NCBI GenBank assembly: GCA_964413935.1
Contig: CAYPTY010000003.1
Location: 109,918-173,917 of the forward strand
From: CAYPTY01 sp964413935
Lineage (GTDB): Bacteria; Bacteroidota; Rhodothermia; Balneolales; Balneolaceae
Length of the DNA stretch: 64,000 bases
Direction of reading: 5' to 3'
Shown: positions 54,612 through 63,492 of the stretch, piece after piece
Layout: each line of letters begins with the position of its first letter
Position numbering within the stretch: the first letter of the stretch is position 1
Notes under the pieces: model-generated
What the model was told of the DNA's origin: nothing
Seen by the model: the letters and a program-made list of their open reading frames with translations, nothing else
Database searches by the model: none
Translations under genes and position numbers: made by a program

Positions 54612-55682
54612 TTAGTCAAACACGGTAAAAGTCTGATCCGGCTCCATCGCCAGAACGGCCTCTGTCATCATATTGATGAGGTCGTTCACATCTTTCAGGG
54701 AAAGCAGTTCAACAGGTGAATGCATATATCTGAGTGGTGTTGAAATGAGGGCGCTGGGTATACCGGTCTGCTGAAAAAAGATGCTGTCAGTATCGGTGCC
54801 GGTTCGAACCGAAGTTGCTTCATGCTGAACCGTGATTTTCTGCTTTTCGCAAACGTCTTCAAGAAAAGCCACCACTTTGGGATGATTGGCCCCTCCATGC
54901 TGTATGGTCGGGCCACCGCCCAGATTTACCTCCCCGTATGACTGCTGGGAAATACCCGGTGTGTCGGTAGCATGGGTTACATCGGTTACCAGCGCCACAT
55001 CCGGCATGTAGCGGTAGCTCATCATCCGGGCACCGAAGCCGCCTACCTCCTCCTGCACCGAATTCAGGGCTATGACATTTACTTTCAGCTCTTTTCGTCG
55101 CTCCCAGAGGTTTTTCAGGGCCTGTGATATAATGTAGCCACCAATGCGATTATCCAGCGCGCGTCCGGTCAGGATATCATCGTTCAGATACTCAAAATCA
55201 CTGGCATAGGTGATGGGATCTCCAATCTGTACCAGCTCCAGAGCTTCCTCTTTTGAGCTGACTCCAATATCCACATAAATATCTTTCCAGGAGGGTTCTT
55301 TGCCTCCCCCGTTTTTGGTTTCCTGAAGATGAATGGCCGTATTGCCGGTCACACCACTCACCCTTCCTTTTTTATTGTGAATGAATACCCGTTTTGCCCG
55401 GGCAATGGTTGAATCAGAACCTCCAAGGCGGTTCACATAAATCAGTCCTTTATCCGTGATATACTGGACTACCATACCGATTTCGTCGCAGTGTGCTTCA
55501 AGCATTACCGTAATCACATCCGGATTGGTGTCTATCTTAGCTGCGCAGGAACCATAGGCATCCGTGAGCGTGGATGAAGAATACTGGTCAACATACTCCT
55601 TCCAGACTTTCTGGCCTTCGTATTCGAAACCGGTTGGACTTGGCGTAATGAGCAGTTTTTCCAAAAATGAAAGATCGGACAT
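54612..55682 (-). CDS. M42 family metalloaminopeptidase
   Basis: The 356-residue cytosolic protein has the M42 metal ligands in LEAHCDEIGMVV, RALDNRIGGYI, VQEEVGGFGARM (catalytic Glu) and VTDVTHATDTPG, with a final His in PLRYMHSPVELLS. M42 enzymes are large self-compartmentalising aminopeptidases (TET/FrvX type) that trim peptides. Start ATG at 55682 gives MSDLSFLEKLLITPSPTGFE, the usual N-terminus. The annotation as endoglucanase sometimes given to this family is not supported. Confidence 0.93.
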   Translation of the reverse strand: MSDLSFLEKLLITPSPTGFEYEGQKVWKEYVDQYSSSTLTDAYGSCAAKIDTNPDVITVMLEAHCDEIGMVVQYITDKGLIYVNRLGGSDSTIARAKRVFIHNKKGRVSGVTGNTAIHLQETKNGGGKEPSWKDIYVDIGVSSKEEALELVQIGDPITYASDFEYLNDDILTGRALDNRIGGYIISQALKNLWERRKELKVNVIALNSVQEEVGGFGARMMSYRYMPDVALVTDVTHATDTPGISQQSYGEVNLGGGPTIQHGGANHPKVVAFLEDVCEKQKITVQHEATSVRTGTDTDSIFFQQTGIPSALISTPLRYMHSPVELLSLKDVNDLINMMTEAVLAMEPDQTFTVFD

Positions 55683-55806
55683 GCGGATGTGCTGTTTATG
55701 TTAAAAATCAGGCGAATAGTAAACGAATGAGTGCAGAATTGCCAACCTTTATTGAGAATATGATTTTCGTATTTTAGCCATGCAACAAACCTTAATTCAC
55801 TGCTCA

Positions 55807-56349
55807 ATGGCAAAGATCAAACTCTTCATCGCAACATCCATTGATGGATACATAGCCAGGCTGGATGGTTCCCTCGACTGGCTGGATGCCATCCCCAACC
55901 CGGATAACATTGATCATGGCTATCGTGATTTTTATTCCTCCATCGGCACACTCTTTATGGGAAGAAAAACCTATGAAGCCGTACTGGGCATGGATGTGGA
56001 TTGGCCTTACGAGGATTCCAAAACCTACATTCTGACCCGCAATGCTGATTACACCGCGACAACCGCGCATACCTATGTGATTAATGAAGATATACTGGGC
56101 CTTGTAGAGCAAATCCGTGAGGAAGAAGATAAAGACATCTGGCTGGTTGGCGGCGGAGAACTGGTGTCGATGTTCATGGACCTGCAACTCATCGACGAAA
56201 TGATTTTATCGGTGATACCCGTAGTGCTTGGAAGCGGAATTCCGCTTTTTGCATCCGATTCCAGGCAGGTGAATTTTAAACTACTTGATTCCCGGGTATT
56301 CGAAACCGGCATCATAAATCTGCATTATGCTCAGGATGAAGAAATCTGA
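55807..56349 (+). CDS. RibD C-terminal/dihydrofolate reductase-like oxidoreductase
   Basis: The 180-residue protein starts MAKIKLFIATSIDGYIARLD, typical of the RibD_C family, and has LFMGRKTYEAVLGM and DIWLVGGGELVSMFMDLQLIDEM, the NADPH-binding region. It resembles YyaP/YwjB-like reductases more than true DHFR; a separate folA is at 58371. The frame extends upstream to 55780 but that adds nine non-conserved residues. It overlaps the next gene by 14 bases. Substrate unknown. Confidence 0.85.
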   Translation: MAKIKLFIATSIDGYIARLDGSLDWLDAIPNPDNIDHGYRDFYSSIGTLFMGRKTYEAVLGMDVDWPYEDSKTYILTRNADYTATTAHTYVINEDILGLVEQIREEEDKDIWLVGGGELVSMFMDLQLIDEMILSVIPVVLGSGIPLFASDSRQVNFKLLDSRVFETGIINLHYAQDEEI

Positions 56350-56770
56350 ACTCAGTCCCGACCACTTTCCCTTTACCAAAGAAATTGAAGTTCGCTACCG
56401 CGATCAGGATACCCTGAATCACGTCAACAATGCGGTTTTCAATACCTATTTTGAAGAAGCCCGGCTCGACTTCGCCATGCAGGTTCCTGAATTTGTTCAA
56501 GGTGTGAAGGAGAATAAATCATTTGTGCTGGTCAAGACCACCATCGAATACCTTGGACAAATAACCTATCCCTCCCGCTTGATCGTGGGAACCGGTCTTA
56601 AAGACAGAGGAAATTCTTCCTTTACCGGGGTTCAGGCCATTTTCGACAAGGAAAGCGGTGACATCAAGGCCTATGCGGAATCAAAGGGAATCTGGTTTGA
56701 TCTGCTCAAACAACGCCCGGTCAGGCTTCCGGAAATAGCTGAGATGGATTCCTGGATGGTGGATATCTGA
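56336..56770 (+). CDS. 4HBT-family acyl-CoA thioesterase (YbgC-like)
   Basis: The 144-residue hotdog-fold protein has the family signature RYRDQDTLNHVNNAVFNTYF with the catalytic-type Asp before HVNN. It hydrolyses acyl-CoA or acyl-ACP thioesters; the chain preference cannot be read from sequence. The ATG at 56336 is preferred over 56327. Its stop overlaps the start of the HD hydrolase gene (TGATG), so the three genes from 55807 to 58020 form one operon. Confidence 0.87.
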   Translation: MKKSELSPDHFPFTKEIEVRYRDQDTLNHVNNAVFNTYFEEARLDFAMQVPEFVQGVKENKSFVLVKTTIEYLGQITYPSRLIVGTGLKDRGNSSFTGVQAIFDKESGDIKAYAESKGIWFDLLKQRPVRLPEIAEMDSWMVDI

Positions 56771-58020
56771 TGGATAAATCCACCCGCTATAAAATATTCA
56801 ACGACCCGGTGCTGGGTTTCATGTCGGTTCCCAAAGGCAACATCCTGCGCCTGATCGATCATCCCTATGTTCAGCGACTGCGCAGGGTCCGGCAGCTGGG
56901 TTTGGGTTATCTGGTTTTTCCTGCCGCTGAACACTCCCGCTTTTCCCATGCTCTGGGCGCTTTGGAACTGGGTCAGCGGGTGCTGAATAATCTGCGTGAA
57001 AAAGACACCACCATTAGTGAACGGGAATACGAGTCCACACTGATGTGCCTGCTGTTGCACGATGTGGGCCACGGACCCCTTTCCCACACCCTGGAGCATA
57101 CCTTTATTCAGGATTTCCAGCACGAGCAGATGAGCCTGGCTGTGATGAAGAAACTGAATCGTGAATTTGATGGCATGCTGGAGGTTGCCATACAGATTTT
57201 CACCAATCAGTATCCCAAAAAATTTTTGTATCAGCTCATTTCATCCCAGCTGGATCTGGATCGTCTGGATTATCTGCGCCGTGATTCCTTCTTCACCGGA
57301 GTTTCGGAAGGTTCGGTAGGTATAAACCGCATCCTCAAGACGATGAAGGTATATAAGGGCAATATCGTTATCGAAAAAAAGGGAATTTATGCCCTGGAAA
57401 ACTACATCATTTCCAGAAGGTTGATGTACATGCAGGTGTACAACCACAAAACGGTGATGAGTGCAGATGCCCTGCTTCGCAAGATTTTTCAACGGGTCAG
57501 CGACCTGATTGAGGCAAAGGTGGAGATACCACATCCCTCTGAAGCCCTTGAGTTTTTTCTGACGCACCATCCCTCTGCCAAAAAAGGTATTGCAGACCCT
57601 CTGATCGAACAGTTTATGCGGATGGATGATCACGATGTATATGTCAGCATAAAAGCATGGGCCAGATGCCAAGATCCCATTCTGTCCGATTTATGTAATC
57701 GATTCCTGAACCGGGACTTGTTCAGAACCACTTTTCTGGAATCCGATGCGGATGAGGACCTGATCCGGTCGGTGCATCAACAAACCGTGGAGCTGCTGAA
57801 GCAAAGAAAGCAGCCCCATTCGGATGAGGAAGCCCGATATTATTACAGCAATAACCGTACATTGCTGGAGGCCTATAAGTATGCCAATGAAAGTATCTGG
57901 ATACTGGACGATGATGAAATCGTCGAATTTTCAAAAGCTGCCGATACACAGAGCATTCTCGCACTGACCAAACCGGTGGTAAAACACTATATCGTGCACC
58001 TGAAAGATATAAACCTCTGA
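56770..58020 (+). CDS. HD-domain phosphohydrolase (dNTPase/SAMHD1-like)
   Basis: The 416-residue protein has the HD metal motif: His in SRFSHALGALELG, the HD pair in LLLHDVGHGPLSHTLEH and an Asp in LDLDRLDYLRRDSFFTG. This arrangement matches the YdhJ/SAMHD1-like branch, often predicted to hydrolyse deoxynucleotides. The N-terminus FNDPVLGFMSVPKGNILRLI is typical for the Bacteroidota members. The TGA stop is followed in the same frame by an open stretch encoding a membrane peptide (see 58033). Confidence 0.92.
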   Translation: MDKSTRYKIFNDPVLGFMSVPKGNILRLIDHPYVQRLRRVRQLGLGYLVFPAAEHSRFSHALGALELGQRVLNNLREKDTTISEREYESTLMCLLLHDVGHGPLSHTLEHTFIQDFQHEQMSLAVMKKLNREFDGMLEVAIQIFTNQYPKKFLYQLISSQLDLDRLDYLRRDSFFTGVSEGSVGINRILKTMKVYKGNIVIEKKGIYALENYIISRRLMYMQVYNHKTVMSADALLRKIFQRVSDLIEAKVEIPHPSEALEFFLTHHPSAKKGIADPLIEQFMRMDDHDVYVSIKAWARCQDPILSDLCNRFLNRDLFRTTFLESDADEDLIRSVHQQTVELLKQRKQPHSDEEARYYYSNNRTLLEAYKYANESIWILDDDEIVEFSKAADTQSILALTKPVVKHYIVHLKDINL

Positions 58021-58032
58021 CCACAGCCGGTT

Positions 58033-58164
58033 TTGGATGCCATCGACATCATAACACTGATTGCCATTCTCCTTTTCCTGAGGCTGGGCTATCGTCTGGT
58101 TATGGCCTACAAACATATTGTTGATACTAAGGATGATAATGGCGATGATGAATCTAATCTTTAA
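58033..58164 (+). CDS. Small membrane microprotein (43 residues, TTG start)
   Basis: The frame downstream of the HD gene stays open and encodes MDAIDIITLIAILLFLRLGY and then RLVMAYKHIVDTKDDNGDDE up to SNL, if TTG at 58033 is the start. It has one clear membrane helix (residues 4-24) and an acidic tail. It is in the same frame as the HD gene, only 12 bases after its TGA, so readthrough is a formal alternative. No Shine-Dalgarno is evident. I do not recognise the family. Confidence 0.5.
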   Translation: MDAIDIITLIAILLFLRLGYRLVMAYKHIVDTKDDNGDDESNL

Positions 58165-58182
58165 ACCTACCGGTAGTCAATT

Positions 58183-58374
58183 ATGGGATTCTTCTTCGAT
58201 CTGATGCAGCAAGCTGAACTGGAAAAACAAAGAAATCAGGCAGACGGACTTGAGCAGAGAGTTGATCAGCTTGAGGATAAACTGAACCGAACCATTGACC
58301 TGCTTTCTAAAACGCTGGCAGCACTGGAAACACATCTGGACAAAGATATCGACGGTGACGGCAGAACCGGTTAG
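58183..58374 (+). CDS. Small coiled-coil protein (63 residues)
   Basis: The protein starts MGFFFDLMQQAELEKQRNQA and has a heptad-like helical stretch through residue 50 (LEQRVDQLEDKLNRTIDLLS), closing with an acidic DIDGDGRTG. It starts 18 bases after the membrane microprotein stop and its end overlaps folA by four bases on the other strand. The compact coiled coil and the conserved-looking spacing suggest a real gene; the function is unknown. Confidence 0.6.
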   Translation: MGFFFDLMQQAELEKQRNQADGLEQRVDQLEDKLNRTIDLLSKTLAALETHLDKDIDGDGRTG

Positions 58375-58838
58375 ATTCGTTCGTATTCCACAAAACTGAG
58401 CTCTTCCCGGTCGTCTCTTTTCACTTCCTTCCAAATGGTGCCAATCAGATTCCTGTATTCCGGAAAGAAGGTATCACCATCATATTCTTTCTTGATTTCT
58501 GTAATGATCAGGCGATCTGCAAAATCGATGGTCTCCCGGTATAAAACACCACCACCGATCACATAAACATCGACATCGGCCAGCTCATCCATGGCTTCTT
58601 CGAGGCTGGAATAGGTTTGAACCTGATCATAGGTTTGCGTCCGGCTCAGCACAATATTGACCCGATTCGGAAGGGGAACCTCATTCAGCTCTTCAAACAC
58701 ACCTCTGCCCATTAGGACAACATTACCCTGCGTGGTTTCCTTAAAGTGTTTGAGATCTTCAGGATAACGCCAGGGAAGCCCGCCGTCCTTTCCAATGGTA
58801 AGGTTGGGATCGTGGGCTGCAACAAGAATTACTTCCAT
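58371..58838 (-). CDS. folA: Dihydrofolate reductase
   Basis: The 155-residue protein has the DHFR pattern VAAHDPNLTIGKDGGLPWRY, DLKHFKETTQGNVVLMGR and VYVIGGGVLYRETI. It reduces dihydrofolate with NADPH to supply tetrahydrofolate. It lies one base after thyA on the same strand, the classical thyA-folA pair. Confidence 0.96.
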   Translation of the reverse strand: MEVILVAAHDPNLTIGKDGGLPWRYPEDLKHFKETTQGNVVLMGRGVFEELNEVPLPNRVNIVLSRTQTYDQVQTYSSLEEAMDELADVDVYVIGGGVLYRETIDFADRLIITEIKKEYDGDTFFPEYRNLIGTIWKEVKRDDREELSFVEYERI

Positions 58839-58839
58839 A

Positions 58840-59688
58840 TTAAACGGCTACTTCAAATTTAATGGCGGGATCCGGATCGTAGTTGAGAAGTTCAAAATCT
58901 TCGAATTCCAGTTCATCCAGTGGTTTATTGGCGATCTTAAGCTGAGGTAATGGCTTCGGTTTTCTCTTCAGCTGCTCCTTCAGACCATCGATATGGTTTA
59001 CATAAATGTGTGCGTCTATGATGGTATGGGCAAAGGTTCCCGGCTCAAGCCCTACTTCCTGAGCCATGGCCATGGTAAGGGCAGAATAACAGGCCACATT
59101 AAACGGGATGCCCAGAGCGATGTCGCCGGAGCGCTGAGTAAGATGGCAGTTCAGTTTTCCATCGGCCACATTGAAAATGTACATCACGTGGCAGGGAGGC
59201 AACGCCATCTCATTCAGGAGTCCCGGGTGCCAGGCACTGACCACCATCCGCCGGCTCATCGGATTGGTTCTGAGGATGTCGATTACCCGCTGAATCTGGT
59301 CAACTTCCTTTCGAACCCACTGATCATGTTCAATTACGCAGGAATTCCCTTCCAGCCTAACCGTTTCTCTTTCCAGCGTCGGATAGCGTCTCCACATCAC
59401 GGGATAAATCGGGCCAACATTTCCGTCTTCATCTGCCCAGGCATCCCAGATATGGCAGTCTTTTTCATCACGTAGCCAGCGGATATGGTCCTCGCCACGC
59501 AGGTACCAGAGTAATTCCAGAATTACAGACCGAAAGTAAACTTTTTTGGTGGTTACCAGCGGAAATCCTTCAGAAAGATCCACTTTGTAGTGTTCAGCAA
59601 AACATGAAATCGTATCGGTACCTGTTCTGTTTTCTTTGCGAACACCGTTTTCAAGGACATTTCTGACTAAATCGTGGTAAACCTGCAT
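58840..59688 (-). CDS. thyA: Thymidylate synthase (ThyA type)
   Basis: The 282-residue protein has the catalytic Cys in LPPCHVMYIFNV, the folate and dUMP-binding region TQRSGDIALGIPFNVACYS and the N-terminal RTGTDTISCFAEHYKVDLS. It methylates dUMP to dTMP with methylene-tetrahydrofolate, generating dihydrofolate for FolA. It is adjacent to folA; mgtE lies 20 bases upstream. Confidence 0.97.
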   Translation of the reverse strand: MQVYHDLVRNVLENGVRKENRTGTDTISCFAEHYKVDLSEGFPLVTTKKVYFRSVILELLWYLRGEDHIRWLRDEKDCHIWDAWADEDGNVGPIYPVMWRRYPTLERETVRLEGNSCVIEHDQWVRKEVDQIQRVIDILRTNPMSRRMVVSAWHPGLLNEMALPPCHVMYIFNVADGKLNCHLTQRSGDIALGIPFNVACYSALTMAMAQEVGLEPGTFAHTIIDAHIYVNHIDGLKEQLKRKPKPLPQLKIANKPLDELEFEDFELLNYDPDPAIKFEVAV

Positions 59689-59708
59689 GTATGTATGAAT
59701 TTGATTGG

Positions 59709-61088
59709 CTAAAGTAAATTTTGGAGCAGTAGAACTGCGATTGAAAAATAAATGATAATTCCGCTAACGTCCACAAGGGTTGCAACAAAGGGCGCCGAAG
59801 TAACCGCCGGATCCAGCCCCACCTTGGACAGGATAAAGGGCAGCATCGCCCCGATGATATTTCCAAAGAGCACGATCAGCAGCAGACTCAGTCCAACTAC
59901 GGTTGCCTGTAAGATCACATTTACCGTAACCGGATTTCCCCCGATTACATCCCAGACGATCAGCGTACCGAAGCCGAGCAAGCCGAGCAGAAAACCGAGC
60001 ATGAGTCCGGAACTTAATTCTCTGCTCAGAACTTTGGTCCATCCATCCATTTTAATATCGTCGGTGGCCATAGCTCGGATAATGAGTGTGGCTGCCTGGG
60101 CTCCTGAATTACCGCCACTGGAGATCAGAAGCGGAACAAAATAAGAAAGCAGAACCACCTGCTTGAGTATATCCTCATAACCACTCATGGTGATAGCTGT
60201 CAGTATCTGGCCTACAAAGAGCACGATCAGCCATCCAAGTCGTTTGCGAACCATTTTGGTAACGGCCGTCTGTGAATAATAATCGTCCAGAGCATCGATG
60301 GCGGCCATTTTCTGCATATCCTCGGTAGCTTCTTCTTCCGCTACATCCATCACGTCATCCACCGTTACGATACCCAACAGTATTCCATCCGAATCGACAA
60401 CCGGCAATGCCACCCGGTCGTATTTACTGAGCGCTTTTACCGCTTCTTCCTGATCGTCATAGGCATAGAGGGCTTCAAACGAATGGTCCATAATGGATTC
60501 GATGGTTGCCTCAGGATCAGCCAGAATAAGCTGTGTCAGCCGAAGGTCATCAATAAGCTTCTCTTTCTCATCTACCACATAAATTACGTTCAGGGTTTCT
60601 GCAATCTCCCCATATTTACGAATGTGCTCAATACTGCGTCGAATACTCCATTCCGATTTTACCCTCACATAACGGGGGGTCATCAAACGGCCGATGCTTT
60701 CCTTGGGATAGCCGAGCAGTACTTTTACCTGATGCTGGTCTTCCGGCATCATGGAGTTGAGTACTTTCTGGGCCAGATTCCCCGGTAATTCTTCCAGCAG
60801 GGATACCTGCTCATCCGGTTCCAGATTCGACATCACCTCACTAAGCTGCTGTCTTGTAAATAGTTCCAGCAGTTCCACACCTTTTGCTGTGGGAAATTCA
60901 GAAAAAACGTCTGCGGCGTCCGATTTCTTCAATAATCGAAATACGATTACCGCTTCAGCCGCATCCATTTCCAGTAAAAGATCAGAAATATCGGCTGGAG
61001 GCAAATCGGTGAGTACCTCTTTGAGCGCCACCCAGTCTTTGGCTCTGATAAGCTCTTCAAATTCCGGTTTAATGAGTTGCACCAACAT
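59709..61088 (-). CDS. mgtE: Magnesium transporter MgtE
   Basis: The 459-residue protein has the MgtE N domain (about 10-130), a tandem CBS pair (about 140-260, SIGRLMTPRYVRVK and LLGIVTVDDVMDV) and a five-helix membrane domain (about 290-455) with the pore motif SSGGNSGAQAATLI. It imports Mg2+ and closes when cytoplasmic Mg2+ binds the CBS and N domains. The gene runs in the same direction as thyA/folA. Confidence 0.95.
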   Translation of the reverse strand: MLVQLIKPEFEELIRAKDWVALKEVLTDLPPADISDLLLEMDAAEAVIVFRLLKKSDAADVFSEFPTAKGVELLELFTRQQLSEVMSNLEPDEQVSLLEELPGNLAQKVLNSMMPEDQHQVKVLLGYPKESIGRLMTPRYVRVKSEWSIRRSIEHIRKYGEIAETLNVIYVVDEKEKLIDDLRLTQLILADPEATIESIMDHSFEALYAYDDQEEAVKALSKYDRVALPVVDSDGILLGIVTVDDVMDVAEEEATEDMQKMAAIDALDDYYSQTAVTKMVRKRLGWLIVLFVGQILTAITMSGYEDILKQVVLLSYFVPLLISSGGNSGAQAATLIIRAMATDDIKMDGWTKVLSRELSSGLMLGFLLGLLGFGTLIVWDVIGGNPVTVNVILQATVVGLSLLLIVLFGNIIGAMLPFILSKVGLDPAVTSAPFVATLVDVSGIIIYFSIAVLLLQNLL

Positions 61089-61117
61089 CGGGAGGTATGC
61101 TTTCTGAGTGTGAGATT

Positions 61118-61145
61118 AGCCCTGATTCGGTCTAAGAATCGGGCT
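61118..61145 (-). other. Hairpin between rnc and mgtE
   Basis: AGCCCTGATTC (61118-61128) pairs with GAATCGGGCT (61136-61145) with a one-base bulge and a 7-base loop. It lies 23 bases after the rnc stop on the minus strand. No T run follows on either strand, so it could be a weak or factor-dependent terminator or an RNase III target. Confidence 0.4.
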
Positions 61146-61168
61146 TATTCATGCAAAATACAAGCTGC

Positions 61169-61903
61169 TCAGATACCCAATGACTGAATAGCCATTCTGG
61201 CTGCTTCCTGCTCTGCTTTTTTCTTAGACTTGCCCTTACCCTGCCCCATCACATCATCCCCGATCAATACTTCAACTTCAAAGGTTCGGCTGTGGCCTGG
61301 GCCATATTCGTCGATGGTTTGGTATCTAGGAAGGTCCAGCTTTTTACCCTGTGCATATTCCAGCAACAGACTTTTAAAGTTATCATCATTTTGCACAAAC
61401 TGTTCCAGATCGATGTGGCGATCATATACATCTTCCACAAATCTGTAGGCTTCAGCATATCCTTTTGTCACATAAATGGCGGCTACAATGGCTTCAAAGG
61501 AATCGGCCAGTATAGATTTGCTGACTTTTGCGGATGCTGAACGCTCTCCCATTTCCATAAGCTGATCCAAACCCAGATCTCGTGCAAGCCGTGAGAGGGT
61601 CTCGCCTTTTACCATTTTGGCTCTGGTCTTGGTCAGAAAGCCTTCATTTTCTTTGGGATAACGTACAAATAGGATCTCAGCTGCAATCAGATCCAGAACG
61701 GAATCACCCAGAAATTCCAGCCGCTCATATGAATCGTGTTGTTCGTAGTCATCGCGCAATAAAGTGGAGCGGTGTCGCAATGCTTTAAGAAAGAGTGAAG
61801 GGTCATCAATTTTCGTGTTAATGACCCTTTCCAGTGCTGCAATTCGATCAGTGGATACAGGGTCCTCATTCTTTGATTTAAAGAATTTGAACCATTTGAT
61901 CAT
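61169..61903 (-). CDS. rnc: Ribonuclease III
   Basis: The 244-residue protein has the RNase III signature SYERLEFLGDSVLDLIAAE (about 60-78), a second acidic site near DSFEAIVAAIYV and a C-terminal dsRNA-binding domain (about 172-242, KSKKKAEQEAARMAIQSLGI). It cuts double-stranded RNA in rRNA and mRNA processing. It follows fabF directly, an arrangement common in many bacteria. Confidence 0.95.
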   Translation of the reverse strand: MIKWFKFFKSKNEDPVSTDRIAALERVINTKIDDPSLFLKALRHRSTLLRDDYEQHDSYERLEFLGDSVLDLIAAEILFVRYPKENEGFLTKTRAKMVKGETLSRLARDLGLDQLMEMGERSASAKVSKSILADSFEAIVAAIYVTKGYAEAYRFVEDVYDRHIDLEQFVQNDDNFKSLLLEYAQGKKLDLPRYQTIDEYGPGHSRTFEVEVLIGDDVMGQGKGKSKKKAEQEAARMAIQSLGI

Positions 61904-63148
61904 TTAGTCATCAAATTTTTTGAAAACGAGCGAGGTATTATGTCCGCCAAAACCAAAGGCATTATTGATGGCATAATTTACATCTCTGGCCTGAGCTTCG
62001 TTAGCCGTGTAGTTCAGATCACACTGAGGATCCGGGTTTTCGATATTGATGGTTGGCGGGATGATGCCATGATAGATCGCGAGGACGGATGCAACCGATT
62101 CAATAGCTCCTGCAGCGCCCAGTGTGTGGCCGTGCATGGACTTGGTTGAATTTAGGTTAATTTTGTATGCATGATCCCCGAAAACTTTCTTTATGGAATT
62201 GGTTTCGGCAATATCTCCCAGCGGTGTGGAAGTTCCATGCATGTTGATGTGGTCAACATCCTCGGGTTTAATGCCCGCATCCTTCAGAGCCGTTGTCAGG
62301 GCAATGTGAACTCCGCTCCCGTCCGGATCTGGAGCGGTGATGTGATATGCATCAGCGGAAAAACCATAACCAACAATTTCACCGTAAATACGCGCACCCC
62401 TCTTTTTGGCATGTTCCATTTCTTCCAGGAAGAAGATTCCAGAGCCTTCACCCAGTACGAAACCATCTCGATCGATGTCGAATGGACGTGAAGCTGTTTC
62501 GGGCGAGTCGTTCCTGGTGGACATTGCCTTCATGGAAGTAAAGCCTGAAATCCCGATACGGGTGATTGGCGCTTCAGCCCCACCGGTAACGGCATAATCC
62601 GCTTTACCCAGCCGGATGGTATCATAAGCCAGCCCGATGTTGTGAGAGCCGGTCGCACAGGCTGAAACTGCGCAGTAATTGGCCCCTCTGAATCCATACT
62701 TGATGGAAATCTGGCCGGCAATGATATCCGGAATGAGCTTAGTGATGAAAAATGGTGAAACCCCGCGAGGCCCCCGTTCATGGAATGAAATAGACTGATC
62801 GTAGAAGGTTTTCATACCTCCGATACCGGTACCCACGATCACGGCAACGGTGTCCCGGTCAATCGCTCCCAGATCAATTTTACTGTCATTTATGGCCTCT
62901 TCAGCTGCAATCATTGCATACTGGCACACATGATCCATCTTGCGTGCCTCTTTGCGATCAAAGAAGCTTTCCTCCTCATATTCCTCCAGCATTGCGGCGA
63001 ATTTAGTCGGAAAATCGGTGGTATCGAAGTGCTCAATAGAACGGACACCGCTCTTTCCGGAAACGAGTCCGTTCCAGAAATCCGGACCCGTAGAGCCGAT
63101 TGGCGTGAGCGCTCCGATGCCGGTAATTGCAACCCTGCGGGTATTCAT
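61904..63148 (-). CDS. fabF: 3-oxoacyl-ACP synthase II
   Basis: The 414-residue beta-ketoacyl synthase has its active-site Cys164 in VSACATGSHN, with the two histidines in MHGTSTPLGDI and KSMHGHTLGAAG. It condenses malonyl-ACP with acyl-ACP in fatty acid elongation. It lies between acpP and rnc in the standard fabG-acpP-fabF-rnc block. Confidence 0.96.
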   Translation of the reverse strand: MNTRRVAITGIGALTPIGSTGPDFWNGLVSGKSGVRSIEHFDTTDFPTKFAAMLEEYEEESFFDRKEARKMDHVCQYAMIAAEEAINDSKIDLGAIDRDTVAVIVGTGIGGMKTFYDQSISFHERGPRGVSPFFITKLIPDIIAGQISIKYGFRGANYCAVSACATGSHNIGLAYDTIRLGKADYAVTGGAEAPITRIGISGFTSMKAMSTRNDSPETASRPFDIDRDGFVLGEGSGIFFLEEMEHAKKRGARIYGEIVGYGFSADAYHITAPDPDGSGVHIALTTALKDAGIKPEDVDHINMHGTSTPLGDIAETNSIKKVFGDHAYKINLNSTKSMHGHTLGAAGAIESVASVLAIYHGIIPPTINIENPDPQCDLNYTANEAQARDVNYAINNAFGFGGHNTSLVFKKFDD

Positions 63149-63169
63149 AAGAGAATGGTTTAGACAGGT

Positions 63170-63406
63170 TTATGCTTTATCAGCAATGTAAGATACAGCA
63201 TCACCTACAGTAGCGATGTTCTCAGCATCTTCATCAGGAATACTGAGGTCAAATTCTTTTTCGAATTCCATAATGAGTTCAACGGTGTCCAGAGAATCGG
63301 CTCCCAGATCGTTGGTAAAGTTAGCATCGTTGGTTACTTCTGATTCATCCACTCCGAGTTTATCAACGATAATGGCTTTTACTTTTGATTCTACGTCTTG
63401 TGACAT
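63170..63406 (-). CDS. acpP: Acyl carrier protein
   Basis: The 78-residue acidic protein has Ser38 in DLGADSLDTVELIM, the phosphopantetheine attachment site. It carries acyl chains for fatty acid synthesis. AAAGGGAA lies a few bases before the ATG on the minus strand. Confidence 0.97.
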   Translation of the reverse strand: MSQDVESKVKAIIVDKLGVDESEVTNDANFTNDLGADSLDTVELIMEFEKEFDLSIPDEDAENIATVGDAVSYIADKA

Positions 63407-63492
63407 TTTGATTCCCTTTCGGATTTATTTTTTGGTTAACAATTCAGATAAAATAAGAACAATCTTTGTAAAAATTCAGTCCGGCAGTACTA

